Shown: positions 1 through 12,068 of the stretch, piece after piece | Numbering within the stretch: position 1 is the stretch's first letter | Layout: each line of letters starts with the position of its first letter | Assembly: GCA_030544215.1 (NCBI GenBank) | Contig: JARZZO010000003.1 | Location: 48,342,045-48,406,044, forward strand | DNA: 64,000 nucleotides | Direction: 5' to 3' | DNA from: Zantedeschia hybrid cultivar | Taxonomy: Eukaryota > Streptophyta > Magnoliopsida > Alismatales > Araceae | Position numbers and translations under genes: made by a program | The notes under the pieces: generated by a model | Database searches by the model: none | What the model was told of the DNA's origin: nothing | What the model saw: the letters and a program-made list of their open reading frames with translations, nothing else

Positions 1-834
1 GTGGTGGATGAGAAGGACGAGAAGGAGGATATTGTCGAGATTACACTCTATAATATTATCAACATCTCTTACTCTTAAGTTATTGTATTTGATTACAAGT
101 AATGGCAAGTTGGGATATGTAGCTATCATACTTGGGACATGAGCTAATCATTTTATCATTTTATTTTAGCCTAGTGCATGTACTACCAAACCTGCTCTGA
201 TACCATTTATAATGGTCCCACTTACAGATCTTTGGTAGGTGCACAAATACAAAAACAAAATAATAAGAAACAATAATGTAAAAGAACAAGTAGCAGGTTA
301 TGTCTGTTATACAACAGAATATAAGGAAAATAAAAATGCATAACCCCACAAATCAAATTGGCCATACTGAAGTGTGTCAAGTATACATGGGATCCATCCT
401 TTTGTCCCTGTTCATAAAAAACATATTTTATAACTTTTATTAGAACTCATGAAGAGATCTCAGTAGGGATCATTTACATCCCTGTTATTATCCCTCACTC
501 ACCACCCCATTCACTCTTCTCTCCAGAAGGAATAATTTATTTAACTTTAATAATTATCATCCAAGCTATTTACGTCGTATATGAAATTCATGAAATGATT
601 CTAAAACTAGATGGAATGTACTCATTATAAAAATAATGTGAAATCGGAGCAAAAATATTAGCAAAGTAATAACAATTATACTTTTCCTTTACTTTTAAAG
701 TTCATGTACTTATGTCTTTTTTTTCTAATAATTACATGTAATTTATACTAATATAAAAAATATAAAGACAATTATTACAAGTCATCATCATAGGACCTTA
801 TAGTTAAGTTGTTCTTTGGTTAGTATCTTTAACA
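1..834. other. AT-rich sequence, no gene recognised
   Basis: No coding region, RNA gene or complete transposon is visible. The sequence is AT-rich with many short A and T runs. The part from about 680 appears to be a decayed continuation of the dispersed repeat at 835-1330, because its reverse complement resembles the flank of the second copy after 47015, including a shared short A-run block. Confidence 0.4.
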
Positions 835-1330
835 AATTTTGAGTTTGTAGTCGGCTATCTAGCCGACGCATTCTTTGACCTAAAGTGATGAAGATAATCA
901 CTCACTAACAGTCGTAGTGGCTGAGCAGGCCATCCTCCAACCAACTTCTCGCATTTGCCTGTCTATCCCAGTAGGTTTCCGAAGCCTACTGGGTCAAGTG
1001 GGAAACATAGGCTAAGCTAGTTATGTAGTCTACTCCCTGACTACTGCTGCAACGTCCATGTCCCAACCCACGAGTGCACTCAAGTAGGACTACCATTCTC
1101 TATCTAAGTCGAGGTACCGAACATACACTTTGGAACTATAACCAAAAGAATGAATGCTCTGTGCCTCGACATCGCACATCTTTAAGGAGCTTGACTCAGA
1201 CGTCCCTTATCCCCATGAGATGGATCTTGTGGGCCCATCCCTCTAATGAAGTGATGTCACTTCTTTTATTAAAAAGGACAATTCATCATAGGAATCATCG
1301 TTTATCGACAATATAGGGGTTCATAGTAAT
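835..1330. repeat. Dispersed repeat R1, copy A
   Basis: The reverse complement of this stretch matches 46540-47015 in ordered blocks. Shared features are a 'CTACTTGAGTGCACTCGTG' block, a 'GATGGCTGAG'-type block and a 'TAGTGAGTGATTATC' block, in the same order and spacing with many substitutions. It has no coding potential that I trust. It may be part of a non-coding LTR-element region, but no LTR boundary was found, so the class is unknown. Confidence 0.6.
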
Positions 1331-2139
1331 CGTGGAAGACTTTCTTACCTTCAATCTCTTTCATAAGTCTTTCTTTCATAGGGAGTGCACTGGAGTGTGC
1401 CTCCTTCTGTTCATATTCTTATTTTTTTGTCCCCCTTTTTAGAGTCATTATAAACATCATGGGATCATTCATAAATCATACTAGAGTAAGTAACAATATA
1501 TAACTATATAACATAAGGAGTTAGGCTCCAAATCTTTCTTTCTTTTCATTGTTTATATGAATCTTCAATGGACTTGGTCCATTGGATTCTTTTCATTTCA
1601 TGGGGAGGCAGGTTTCATATGCTTCTTAATAAGGCTCCAACTCATGCACCTAATTTCAGATTTTTTTACTTGTCACCTTTAGTTGATGGATTTGTCCATC
1701 TTTTTTCATTTTTCAATGATAAAGTAGGACACCATGATGCTGCCCAATAATCCCTGCATAAATAGGGATTTGATCTTTTAAGTTTCCTGATCTCACACAC
1801 AAAAAAAATCAGGTGCATAAGATATCATAAATCCCACGATAAATTATGCTATGCATGCTTTCCAATATCAACACTTGATTCATAACTTTAACCAAACCCT
1901 CTTGCAAAAAACTCCATATGCAAGAGAAGTAATTTCATATTGAGAAGAGCATGAATTTCATTTCTTATCTGTTTATAAAACATGGCCGGTTTCATAAAAA
2001 CATGACAGGTTATCACCCTAGAATCATGTGTGTAGCATATGTTTGCATAAACTACATGAGCAATAGATCCTTTTTAGGAACACCCCCTGTTGAAACCTTC
2101 TCATCTCAGAAGGTAAGTTGACAAGGTTTCCCCTGTATT
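1331..2139. other. Unassigned non-coding sequence
   Basis: Nothing recognisable was found apart from scattered short T and A runs. Short open frames here look like chance. Confidence 0.3.
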
Positions 2140-2830
2140 TATCAATTTTTGAACTCACCCAAACCACCCCAAAATCCAAAATAATTAGAGGGAATGAGTA
2201 GAGGTAGTATCACCCTACCTCTTAGAAGGAGAGTCGCCACCGGAGCGTCGCCAGACCGCCGCCAAGCTGCTGCCAGACCCCCACCCCCGCGGCCGCCGCC
2301 AAGCTGCCGCAGGATCCCCACCAACCGCTTCCAAGCCACTGCTACCCCGCCGCCAGCTGCTTCCTCCCCTTCTCTTCTTTTTCTCCATCTCTTTCTTTCT
2401 TATTCTCTCTCACCTTACCCTCTTTTTGGCATATAAGACTATGGGGGTGACCTCCTATTTATAGAAGTGAGAGGAGGTGGGTTGAGGAGGGGGGAATTTT
2501 CCAGAAGGTTTGGGGTGGTTTAAGGCTTTGGACCCCTTCTAGAAGGCCAATTAACAAGGCCCAATGTAAGCCCATTAGTGGTCCATTAAGGTCCAACACA
2601 TAGCCCAGTAAGGGCCTAGTGTTTTCAGCCCATTTTGGACCCAATAAGCCCTTGTATAAGCCCATTAAATCTCTAATAAAGTAGGCCCATTCAGCCCACT
2701 AAACTCTTAATTCTTTAGCCCATTAAGACCTTAAAACTTTTAACCCAATAACAGCCCACTAAAAACCCCTATCTTAGGGTCCACTAGACCCATTAGTTTT
2801 TAAAGAAAAATTACATTTAAACCCTAGGTT
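2140..2830 (-). repeat. LTR-like promoter region of a decayed retroelement
   Basis: Read on the minus strand, this contains many degenerate copies of a GGCTTATTGGGC / TAATGGGCC motif (2540-2790), then a TATA-like CTATAAATAGG at about 2455-2465, then a GC-rich proline/arginine-like stretch (2200-2370). Long plant gypsy LTRs often have this layout. No paired LTR or target duplication was found, so this is an inference from composition. The proline-rich open frame on the plus strand is treated as non-coding. Confidence 0.4.
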
Positions 2831-2869
2831 TCTTCATATTTGTATATATGGCTCTACTCAATTTTGTAG

Positions 2870-3365
2870 GTCCTTGCACAATTGGTTATCCAACCGAACC
2901 TTGGTCTCTACAGCTCTTCTTCATGACAACAAGTCCTTGATTCCATCTGCCAGTGATGGCATCTCTGTGATTATTTTGCCCAGACACAATGACTCTTCAC
3001 ATTCCTTCAAAGGTCAAAAGTTAAAAATTGCCAAGGATGACATTGTACTCATGTTGTAAATGCTGCTTCTACTAAATCACTAGGCAAATTCTCAACATAC
3101 ACCCAGCAACCTTTCTAAACATCTTCAGAAAACAGTTTTCCTTTTGCTTTTGAGGGCAAAAAATAGAGTCTTCTAATAGATCTTGCTTTGGGAAAAGTCA
3201 CAGTTTTCCCAAATGTTTCACCACTTGATAACTGACTAGGCATGTGATTCACTGGATGGCTGTAACCGTCTCACCAAGTCACCTCTCAGCAGAGTCGAAG
3301 TTGACTTTTTACTCCAGTACACCTTCCTCATGAACATTCTGACTCTGCCACATAGCTGGGTTGTC
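2870..3365 (-). pseudogene. LINE ORF1-like fragment
   Basis: Conceptual minus-strand translation gives discontinuous protein-like sequence resembling the nucleic-acid-binding (DUF4283-type) part of plant LINE ORF1, for example a segment reading VTFPKARSIRRLYFLPS followed by WVYVENLPSDLVEAAF. Stops interrupt it. It lies just downstream, in minus-strand order, of a truncated LINE reverse transcriptase. The assignment is tentative. Confidence 0.35.
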
Positions 3366-3369
3366 TTCC

Positions 3370-4560
3370 TCAGCCCTGTAACCGTTTTAAGTCTCTACCA
3401 CATTGCGAGTCTAAGAAGCTTCCTCTTCTCTGGTACCGAGAGCCACCTAGAAACCCTCCATCCTCTTCTCTGGTATGGAGAGTCACTTGGAAACCCTCCA
3501 TCCTAGGATCACCCTGTCTCAGCCCTCTGGAACTGTTAAAAGGTTCACCATTCAGCAAGATGAAAAATCTGGGAGTAGAGATACAGCTCATGATCCATTC
3601 AATCCATTTATACTTGAAACCCATGAGCCCCATAGTCTTATGTACACATTGCCAGCTGACTGTGTCGAATGGCTTTTCAAAGTCCAATTTTAGGACAATT
3701 CCTTCCGAATTTCTGGATTTTTTATTGTGAATAGCTTCATAAGCAGCTAGACAATCGTCCAAAATGAATCTTCCTTCTAAAAAGAGCAGACCGGTTTCTA
3801 CTAATGACCTTCATCAACACCTTTCTAAGTCTATTAGCCAATACTGTTTTTAATTATTTTGCAACAACCATTGAGAAGACTGATTGGCCTATATTCAGTC
3901 ACTTTTTCAGCTCTATCTCTCTTAGGGATAAGATCTATATAAGTAGAGTTGAAGCCTTGGATAGAAAGATGTCTTTCCTGAAATTACTGAATCACCCCCA
4001 TTAAGTCCTCCTTCATGGTTTCCGAACAGAAATGATAGACCCATACAGAGAAACCATCAGGTCCAGGAGACTTATTGGCATTCATATTAAAGTTGCCTCT
4101 TTAACTTCCTCCTCTTGGATAGAACTACATAACTAATTAGCTTGGCTACTATCAATTTTGGGAAGAATGCCATCCTCCAAGTGAGGTCTCCACAGGTTCT
4201 CTTCAAAAAATAGATGTTTGTAGTATCAGATGAAGGCATTCTGGATGTCCTTGTCAGAATCCACTATCTTATCATCAATCCTAACATGATCTATTTTCAA
4301 AGATCACTTTCTAGCATTAACAACAGTATAAAAGAAGCTTGTGTCTTTATTTCCCTCCCTCAACCAATGCTCGTTGTCTCCTTGTTTCCACTTGATCTCC
4401 TCTCTACTTAACCATAGATTGTACTCCCTTTTGTAATTGTTGAGGGCCTGAAAAGCTTCAGTGGATGGATTTTGATTATCAGCTGTGAGTTCCAACTCCT
4501 CTATTTTCTGCATTACTAATTGTCTCGTAGCTGCAGCTGTGCCAAAGGTTTGAATGCTCC
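3370..4560 (-). pseudogene. LINE ORF2 reverse transcriptase, truncated
   Basis: The minus strand encodes the first part of a non-LTR reverse transcriptase. About 4513-4304 gives the linker before RT (LSREEIKWKQGDNEHWLREG), where plant LINEs usually have WRQKSR..W...GD.NT.FFH. About 3762-3470 gives the palm region (KLDFEKPFDTVSWQCV, then RGLRQGDP). The 'D' of LDFEKPFD is the first catalytic aspartate motif of RT. Several stops and frameshifts lie between them. After RGLRQGDP, at about 3495, the homology stops abruptly in a short local duplication, so the YADD catalytic box and the zinc-finger end are missing. This copy is dead and lacks its 3' end. Confidence 0.85.
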
Positions 4561-4889
4561 ACTTTTTTTATAGAAGATCTGACCCATTTGAGCTTATTTG
4601 GGAAGGATGTACAGGCAATTTTTGCTCATGAAGCTTCCTTCCAAGTTTTAATAATCAGGTCCTTGAAATCTTCATGGGAATGCCATGCCAATTCATACCT
4701 GAAGATTTTTTTGTTTCTTCTTTTGCTACCTGTGGTTGAGAGGATGGGAATGCAATCAGAGACCGGTCTGTTCAGTCCTTTGAGCTGAGAAGAGGAAAAT
4801 GCATCAACCAGCTTGTGGAAACCAACACTCTGTCAATTCCAGACTGAACACTGATTTGCTGAAAATTTGACCAAGTGAACCTTCTGTTT

Positions 4890-5423
4890 GGGAAGTTCAA
4901 GTCCACCATAACACAATCTCTAATCCAATTCCCAAAACTTTCCATATACTTGTCCCAATTCTGATTTCAGACCTTTTCCAGGGGAACCTGACACAATTAA
5001 AGTCCCCTAGAATACACCCATTATCCTGAAAGAGGCTATGCAGTCTATACAGTTCCTGAAAAAAGAGTTCTCTTTGTTGATGGCCGTTAGGCCCATAAAT
5101 AGAAGTAATGACCCACTGGTAGCTGATATCCTTGGAGGAAAACCTGACAGAGATACTGAAATCTCCAATATCACAAACAGCACCTTTAAGTTTTAAGTGA
5201 TTCCACATCATAATCTGTCCCCCACTATTCCCCACAGCAGGAAGCGCAGCCCATGCTGACATTTGAGAACCCCCAAAGCTTTTGATCAGCTTGTCATCAG
5301 GACAGCTCATTTTAGTCTCCTGAATACAAATGCAGTCCAGCTTGAGAGAAACAGTAAGTCCTTGATCGCCCTTTTCTTGGAGTCACCATTCAGACCTCCA
5401 ATGTTCCATGTGAGAATGTTCAT
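4890..5423 (-). pseudogene. LINE ORF2 endonuclease domain
   Basis: The minus strand starts at an ATG at 5423 with MNILTWNIGGLNG, the typical start of the APE-type endonuclease of plant LINEs, which nicks target DNA for target-primed reverse transcription. It continues with QWVITSIYGPNG and NGCILGDFNCVR, the latter being the conserved GDFN motif. A frame change occurs near 5310. It sits directly upstream of the RT part of the same degraded LINE. Confidence 0.85.
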
Positions 5424-5459
5424 TGAAGACTTAAAATTATTCCCCCCTTTTTCTCTCTC

Positions 5460-7560
5460 TAAGGCAGTCAACATTTCATTATTTTTAATGAAATTTAACT
5501 CCCTCTTCTCTGTATTCACACTTCCCCCTTGTCCCCTTCTCTTTGAAGAATTCTGGAGAGCATCATATCTTCTGAGCCTTTTAATGAAGTTTCTAACCAG
5601 TTCTTCCCTACCTACAAAGGAGACTCCAATTTTCCTTCCAAATTGGATGATTTCATCAGCCAAAGATCAGAAGGTTCTGGTGGTATCATTGCTAAAGGAC
5701 TGCTAAATCCAGAGAATAAGACACATTCCCTGGAAGAACCATTAGAAGGTATATCTGAAACAAAATCTGAGAAGTTTGGGTGATCTGTTGACGGTGGAGA
5801 GGAAGAGTAAACCGTAAGACTCTTGCACTCATTGTCAGAGTCACAAGATTAATCATCAGAACCTTATGGTAAGTTTGGATTCAAGTCAAAGAGCAGTGTA
5901 ACCCAGTCCTTTCATGAAGATCTCTGAAAGTGTTCACCCATGCCAGAAATACCGATTGTAAGCACCTGTCCGAACAGAATTCTCTGTTCGATTGGAAGCA
6001 ATGCTTCCGAAGATGGATCGCCCATGAGAGACGATTCAAAACTCTCAGTGGAAGAGATAGAGCTTGCTCCAGGCCGGAGAGAGTTGGGGGAAAGAACCTG
6101 GGTGAGAAGAAGCTGGAGCCGTAGGGAGGAAGGTAGTCAGGTAAGGAAGGAGAATCCAAACTCAAAAGGTTCAGGTAATTCTCGAAGAGCACGGGAACCC
6201 TGAGACTTGCACAATAAAGAAGGGGTACCCAAAGTTAGAGGCCCATGTAACTAACCCATTATTGGACAGTTACGAAGACTTGAATGGATCTCCTCCGCGA
6301 CATGGAACTGTTCGTCTTCCAGACCTGAACTGCGATGTGCTCGCCCCCTCTAATAAGAAGAAGTTGTGTGAGGATGCGATCTCTCTTCCGGCAACTTGCG
6401 CCTTGAGGAAAGCAACATCAAAAGGTTGTTGGCTCTGAATCTTGTTACTACCCACTTTCAAAAAAAAAAAAAGAAGGATTCCCTGGGAAGCATCATTAGA
6501 ATAACCAGTTCCCAAAGGCTGCTGGTCCTTGGAAGACTCCTCACCTTAAGATTGATGAGCAGCTGAAAGAGGCTTGGCACCAGGACTCGGAATATCCTGA
6601 GGCAAAGAAGCTGGACTCGTTCTGAGAGAGACCCCATGGTCCTGTTCTGCAAGATTGAGATTTCACCATAGCTGTGGGTTGGAGAGACGGGATGCTCTAT
6701 ATCACTTGTATACTGCAGCGACCTCTGCTCAGGCCCAGATACCAACTTCAGGACCACTAGAATGGCTGGATTCCGAATTTGAAGAAGATGAAGCCTCAAC
6801 TTTAATGGAGACCCAGAAGCATCGACCACCCACTTTGACTTTCAAAGTTTCTGGAGTACAGTCAACATTGTCCACTTCAATCAACACCCTTGCATATATA
6901 AGCATTTCCATATCAAGGGTCTTGGGATCAATTACTCTAAGCAATCCAAATGTATCAGCAATACTCTTGAACGTCTCAATATTCCAGACATGGAGAGGTA
7001 GACCCTCCAATTAACAACAGATCTGGTATCCAGCTACGATGGGGGAGGTTCCACATTCGGCTTCCCACTGGGATGTTCACCTTGAAATTTCCCTTAGATA
7101 GAGTCTTTAGAGTCAAGGCAGCTTCTCTCCACCCCTTCAAGGAAGAATGGACAAGAAAAGAATTCCCATGAAGTTCCCTAACCCTCCAGGAGCGGGTACC
7201 CCGCCAGTATTCCTGCAGGATAGAGAGGATCATCTTACTCTTTGAACTCCCATCAAGAGAAGATATGTCCATACAGGAAAGGACCAAGCATTCTTGAAGG
7301 GAAGAATGAGCCTCCCTCACAGGGAATGTCAACCATTCCATCGGCAGGCTTGCTGACCTGAGGTTGTGGGAGTCTAGGAGCAGACAAGGTGACATGAGCA
7401 AATCTTCATTTTGTCATGGCCCTTAACTGTTGAACAGAGGACCATTTCTGCGTACAGAATGAGCTCCGATGACCCACACCACCACAGGAGATACAACGCA
7501 CAGCATTTATACACACTCTAGCCTAATGCCCTTTCTGGAGACACATGATGGCTGATACAG
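5460..7560 (-). pseudogene. LINE ORF1 (zinc knuckle plus DUF4283-like)
   Basis: This is a minus-strand remnant of the RNA-binding ORF1 that precedes the endonuclease. Around 7515-7450 a CCHC-like knuckle (CISCGVGHRSSFC) can be read, one residue shorter than the canonical spacing. About 7400-7000 holds a DUF4283-like block (WRGTRSWRVRELHGNSF, then a basic stretch), and 7010-6729 holds PKTLDMEMLIYARVLIEV, which recurs in another ORF1 remnant at 33829-34041. Frameshifts separate all parts. A short A-run on the plus strand at 6459-6473 looks slipped. Confidence 0.65.
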
Positions 7561-7684
7561 ACCTCCTTTCCCACCAGAAGAGATGAAAATCGAAGCTTCT
7601 CAGCCTTACTAGCCTCCTTTCTTCCCCTTCTCCTGACCTCCTGCTCAGAGTCAACAGCTCTCACCAATCTGCTCTCTAGTGGTT

Positions 7685-7870
7685 GGAAAGTGACTTAGAA
7701 CTGGAAAACATAGTCAACACTCTTCCACTTTTCTTGACATACCCGACACTCGGGAAAAATGTGATCTACATCTTTGATATGAATACCCAGAATTGCAGAT
7801 GATGTCCCCGTCCTTGCACCATTACTTCCATTAAGTTTGGACGCAAGTCTCTTCTCGAAGAGTAGCCACA
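7685..7870 (-). pseudogene. LINE zf-RVT remnant
   Basis: The minus strand reads MWLLFEKRLASKLNGSNG and then KDVDHIFPECRVCQEKW. This matches the C-terminal zinc-binding domain of plant LINE ORF2 (zf-RVT: ...C..C....E..DHIF..C). It belongs to a different LINE copy from the ORF1 just downstream, and is cut at about 7881 by the LTR element. It is a fragment with no catalytic part. Confidence 0.7.
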
Positions 7871-8559
7871 TAATGGCCCTGTGGGAATGATATTTTTATA
7901 AAAATATAAAAAAGAATTTTATATTTTTTTGGTGTGGATATTTCGTTTGATTCGCGGCTCATAAATAATGAGTTGGAAGTTGAATCAAGTGTGTGGATTT
8001 GAATTTGGACCCCGCTCCATCAACCTCGGTCGATGTTAATCACACCAGTGAAATCACTAGAAACCTTTGATTAACCCCTTTATGCATAATACTGATAATT
8101 TCCATAAAATATGTGCGAAAAATGAGAGACAACACAATGTGCAACAATGGAAATAATAAATGAATGATATTTCACTAATCAAAGATGTTACAAATTACAA
8201 TGAGGCCCCACTAAGCAAGGGCATTACAACATGACAAAATTTCTATTTGTAACAACCGAATAATTACATCAAGAACTACAAATATTGATCAGAACATTGA
8301 TCAATTATAACAAATTGTGCTCCAGAGTCGTAATTATTGTGATCGAAAGATCATTTTGATATTAACAAATACAATTAGAGTGATTGATTTGATTAAGCAA
8401 GATTAATGATCTTGACTAGTATAGTCAAATCGTTAGATTTACGAAGTAAATTGATAAAATCGGACTGTCATATTATAACGACAGTCAAGATCGATATGAT
8501 TAAACCGTCAAATTATGAAATCAGGTCAAGATCATAAGAATCAGATTATTAGATCTAAC

Positions 8560-10430
8560 GTCTGGTCAATATTGGAATGATGCAACCATTAGCTCTGAAA
8601 TCTGTATGATCCAGCCGTTGGATTAAAGAATTAGGTCACGATCATGAAGATCGGACCGTTGAATTATGAAATCGGGTCAAGATTGTAAAGATCCAACCGT
8701 CAAATATGTGATCGGGTCACAATCATGGAGATCGGACCATTAGATTTGAGGTTCAGTCGATATCGGAACGATCCGACCGTGGGATTATAAGATGAGATCG
8801 AAATCATGAAGACTTGATCAGTAAATCTGGAATTTGGTCGATATCTGGATGATCCGACCGGTGGATAATGAGATCAGGTCGAGATCGTAAAGATCCGACC
8901 ATTAGATCTAAAATTCGGTCGATATCAGGATGATTCGACCGTTAAATATGAGATCAAGTCAAGATCGTGAAGATCCGACCGTTAGATCTAAGATTCAATC
9001 GATATCGAGATGATTCAACCGTTAAATATGAGATCAGATCGGGATCGTGAAGATCCGACTGTTAGATCTGGGAATCAATCGATATTAGAATGATTCGACC
9101 ACTAAATATGAGATCAGGTCGAGACCATGAAGATCCGACCATTAGATCTAGAATTCGCTCGATATCGGGATGATCTGACCGTTGGATTATATCAGGATGA
9201 TCTGACCGTTAAGTATGTGATCAGGTCAAGATCGTGAAGATCCGACCTTTAGATATAAAATTCGGTCGATATCGGGATGATCCGACCGCTGGATTATGAG
9301 ATCATGTCAAGATCGTGAAGATCCGACCATTAGATCTGAAATTCGGTCGATATCAAGATGATTCGATTGTTAAATATGTGGTCGGGTCACGATTGTGAAA
9401 ATACGACCGTTAGATCTGAAATTCGGTCAATATCGGGATGATCCAACAGTTAAATACGAGATCAGATCGGGATCGTGAAGATCAGACCGTTAGATCTGGG
9501 ATTTGATCAATATCGGAATGATCCGACCGCTAAATATGAGATTAGGTCGAGATCATAAAGATCCGACCGTTAGATCTGAAATTCGGTCAATATCAGGATG
9601 ATCATACCGTTAAATATGAGATCCGGTCAAGATCGTGAAGATCCGACTATTAGATCTGAAATTCAGTCGATATCGGGATGATCCGACCGTTAAATATGTG
9701 ATCGGGTCGAGATCGTGAAGATCCGACTGTTTGGATCTGAAATTCGGTCGATATCGGGACGATCCGACCGTTAAATATAAGATTAGGTCGAGATCGTGAA
9801 GATCTGACCGTTAGATCTGAAATTCGGTCGATATCGGGATGATCCGACCGTTAAATATGTGATCAGGTCAAGATATAGAAAATCCGACCGTTAGATCTGG
9901 AAGTCAGTCGATATTGGGATGATCCGGCCGTTAAGTTATGAGATCAGGTCGAGATCGTGAAGATCCGACCGTTAGATCTGAAATTCGGTCGATATCAAAA
10001 TGATCGTTAAATATATGATCAGGTCAAGATTGTGAAGATCTGACCGTTAGACCTGAAATTCGGTCGATATCGGGATGATACGACCGTTAAATATGTGATC
10101 ATGTCAAGATCGTGAAGATCTGACCGTTAGATCTGGAATTCGGTCAATATCGGGATGATTCGGCCATTAAGTTATGGAACCAGGTCGAGAACGTAAAGAT
10201 CCGACCGTTAGATCAGATATCAGGCCGGGATCGTGAAGATTCGACCGTTAGATCTGGAATTCAGTCGATATCGGGATGATCCGACCGCTGGATTATGAGA
10301 TCAGGTCAAGATCGTAAAGATTCGACCGTTAGATCTGAAATTCGGTCGAGATCATGAAGATCCGACCGTTAGATCTGGAATTTGGTCTACATCGGAACGA
10401 CCAGACCGTTGAATTGGAGACAGATGCCGC
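8560..10430. repeat. Degenerate ~80 bp minisatellite inside the 3' LTR
   Basis: A unit near GATCCGACCGTTAGATCTGA-AATTCGGTCGATATCGG is followed by a second half near GATGATCCGACCGTTAAATA-TGAGATCAGGTCGAGATCGTGAA. The combined period is about 80 bp, and each half is about 40 bp with the shared core GATCCGACCGTTA. The stretch of about 1.9 kb would hold a little over twenty units. Units are diverged, with small deletions (for example near 9180-9200 and 10000). No open frame persists. Confidence 0.9.
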
Positions 10431-11056
10431 AGATCAGGGTTATAACGGACCGCACCACGATCGACATGATTAACTCATTTGATCAATGGGCCAGGCTGTG
10501 GGTGGACTTAATCGATATGACTAAGTCATTTAATCAGTGAATTTGATGTCTTATGAATATAGTTAACTATATATGATTAACACATAAAACATGTGTTAAT
10601 TACATGTTAATGAATTTTTATGTCACCTTAACAAAAAAACGTGACATATGATTTAATAACATGTGTTATATGTTTATGTCACATAAATAAATTGCATGTT
10701 AATGGACTTTACGTCACATTAACAAGTTACATGTTAATGGACTTTATGTCACAGTATTGGATCAAATTACAACCTCTTGGATGTAACCCCTAGGTGTAAT
10801 TAATCACATATGATCATCACATATAATGTGACATATATGATCATATTATAATATTTATATTATGTCATGTCACATTTATATGTCACAACGGACATATAAC
10901 AAGACATAATATATTAAGATATTGGGCTAAGTTAGGACTTAAACCCAAATAAAAAAAGAAGAGAGGGGGCCGAAGCCTACCACTCTTAAAATCCAAAGAG
11001 TCCTTACCACAAGGAACTCTTAAAACCTACCACACCTTTGCGTTGTCTCCAAATGA

Positions 11057-11082
11057 GCCCCTTAAGGGGGTATTTATAGTCT
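11057..11082 (-). promoter_or_regulatory. LTR TATA box and downstream palindrome (3' LTR)
   Basis: The minus strand reads GACTATAAATACCCCCTTAA followed by GGGG. A good plant TATA box (TATAAATA) is directly followed by the palindrome CCCCTTAAGGGG. The position fits the U3/R promoter of a minus-strand LTR. The same arrangement with different palindrome bases occurs in the 5' LTR and in the solo LTR at 24034-26083. Confidence 0.6.
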
Positions 11083-11477
11083 CGTAGGAGACAGTTAAGG
11101 AGCTAAGGAGGTTATCCTCACCTGCTGGTGGTTACTAAAAAAAATCCGGCTTCCAGAATTTAAAAAGATGGTTACAGGAGGAAGGAAGGGGGCACACATC
11201 CCCTCACCGGGTGGTATTTTCCCACCCGGTGAGGGTCAAGTGTGGACTCTTGCCCCCCCCATCTCTATCCTTCTCTTTTTTTTATATAAACAGCTCAAAC
11301 CGCCCCCCTCCTCTTTTCTCAGGCTGCTAGGGAAATTTTGGGCTCTTGGTATAAATGAGCATCAACTAAATGACAGTCATACACCTTAAATGGGTCTACA
11401 TAAGCAAAAACCCAGAATTGTTCTCCATTTCTTGTATATTGATGCACTGGTGTAATGTAGATGGCACTACCTAATTT

Positions 11478-11828
11478 TCATGAATCCATGGCCTCCCTAA
11501 AAGAGCTTTGAAGGAGGTATTGGCTTCCACAATGTAGAATGACACTGGTCACGAAATCTTCCCTAATCAAGTCCACCTCAACTCGACCTATGGCTTCTTC
11601 ACAATCTTGATTAAAACCAGAAATTCTTACCCCTTGAACCTTTAGCACATACGGCATGTGGTATAAATTATGGAAAGTTTTGAGGGACATGATATTAAGT
11701 GCAAAGCCTGCATCCACCAATATCCGATTCACTTCAATGCCATTCATAAGCCCTTTCATATATAATGGTCTATTATGATTTGCAGTGGGCAGCAACATGT
11801 CCTCATCCGTAAAAGTCATAGAAGCCAT
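11478..11828 (-). pseudogene. Retrotransposon aspartic protease domain
   Basis: The 116-residue minus-strand frame reads RPLYMKGLMNGIEVNRILVD then AGFALNIMS. This fits the plant gypsy protease pattern, with the active-site triad LVD(T/S)GA changed to VDAGF, so the catalytic DTG is not intact. The downstream VRISGFNQ and ...VILHCGSQYLLQSSF segments also fit the fold. It is the last coding block before the 3' LTR; the polymerase that normally follows protease is absent. It would process the Gag polyprotein in virus-like particles if active. Confidence 0.75.
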
Positions 11829-12068
11829 ATAAACTTTATAGACTTTAGCTTTGAATTATGTTACATGCACTTCATAAGCTTCAGGCTCTTCAAGAATGGC
11901 AATAAGAGCTTCCCTCAAATCTTTGCTTAATGCTAACGCATCCCATATGCTAAGGGACGTAGGGAATCTCTTCAAAGCATGCAGGATCTTCTAATCTGCC
12001 TTTGCACGAGCTTTACTCAATGACGGCATCATATTCATAATGCTCTTCATGGCCTAAGAAGGATTTTC

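Larger units (their letters stand above)
7882..11321 (-). repeat. 3' LTR of the gag-pro element
   Basis: It aligns in order with 17753-21148: the same opening block, the same array of about 80 bp units, the same TA-rich block with repeated ACATGTTAAT and CATATGATCATCACATATAATG motifs, and the same promoter block near the high-coordinate end. Differences are numerous, mainly in array length and in a 325 bp duplication that this copy lacks. On the minus strand the LTR would read TGAGAAAAG...CATTCCCA. Confidence 0.8.

Noticed and set aside
2194..2436. Proline-rich coding frame
   Set aside because: It lies in a GC-rich LTR-like stretch with an equally open opposite strand and no domain.
8560..10430. 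CRISPR-like array
   Set aside because: Repeats are contiguous ~40/80 bp units without unique spacers, lie inside an LTR, and the DNA is plant nuclear.
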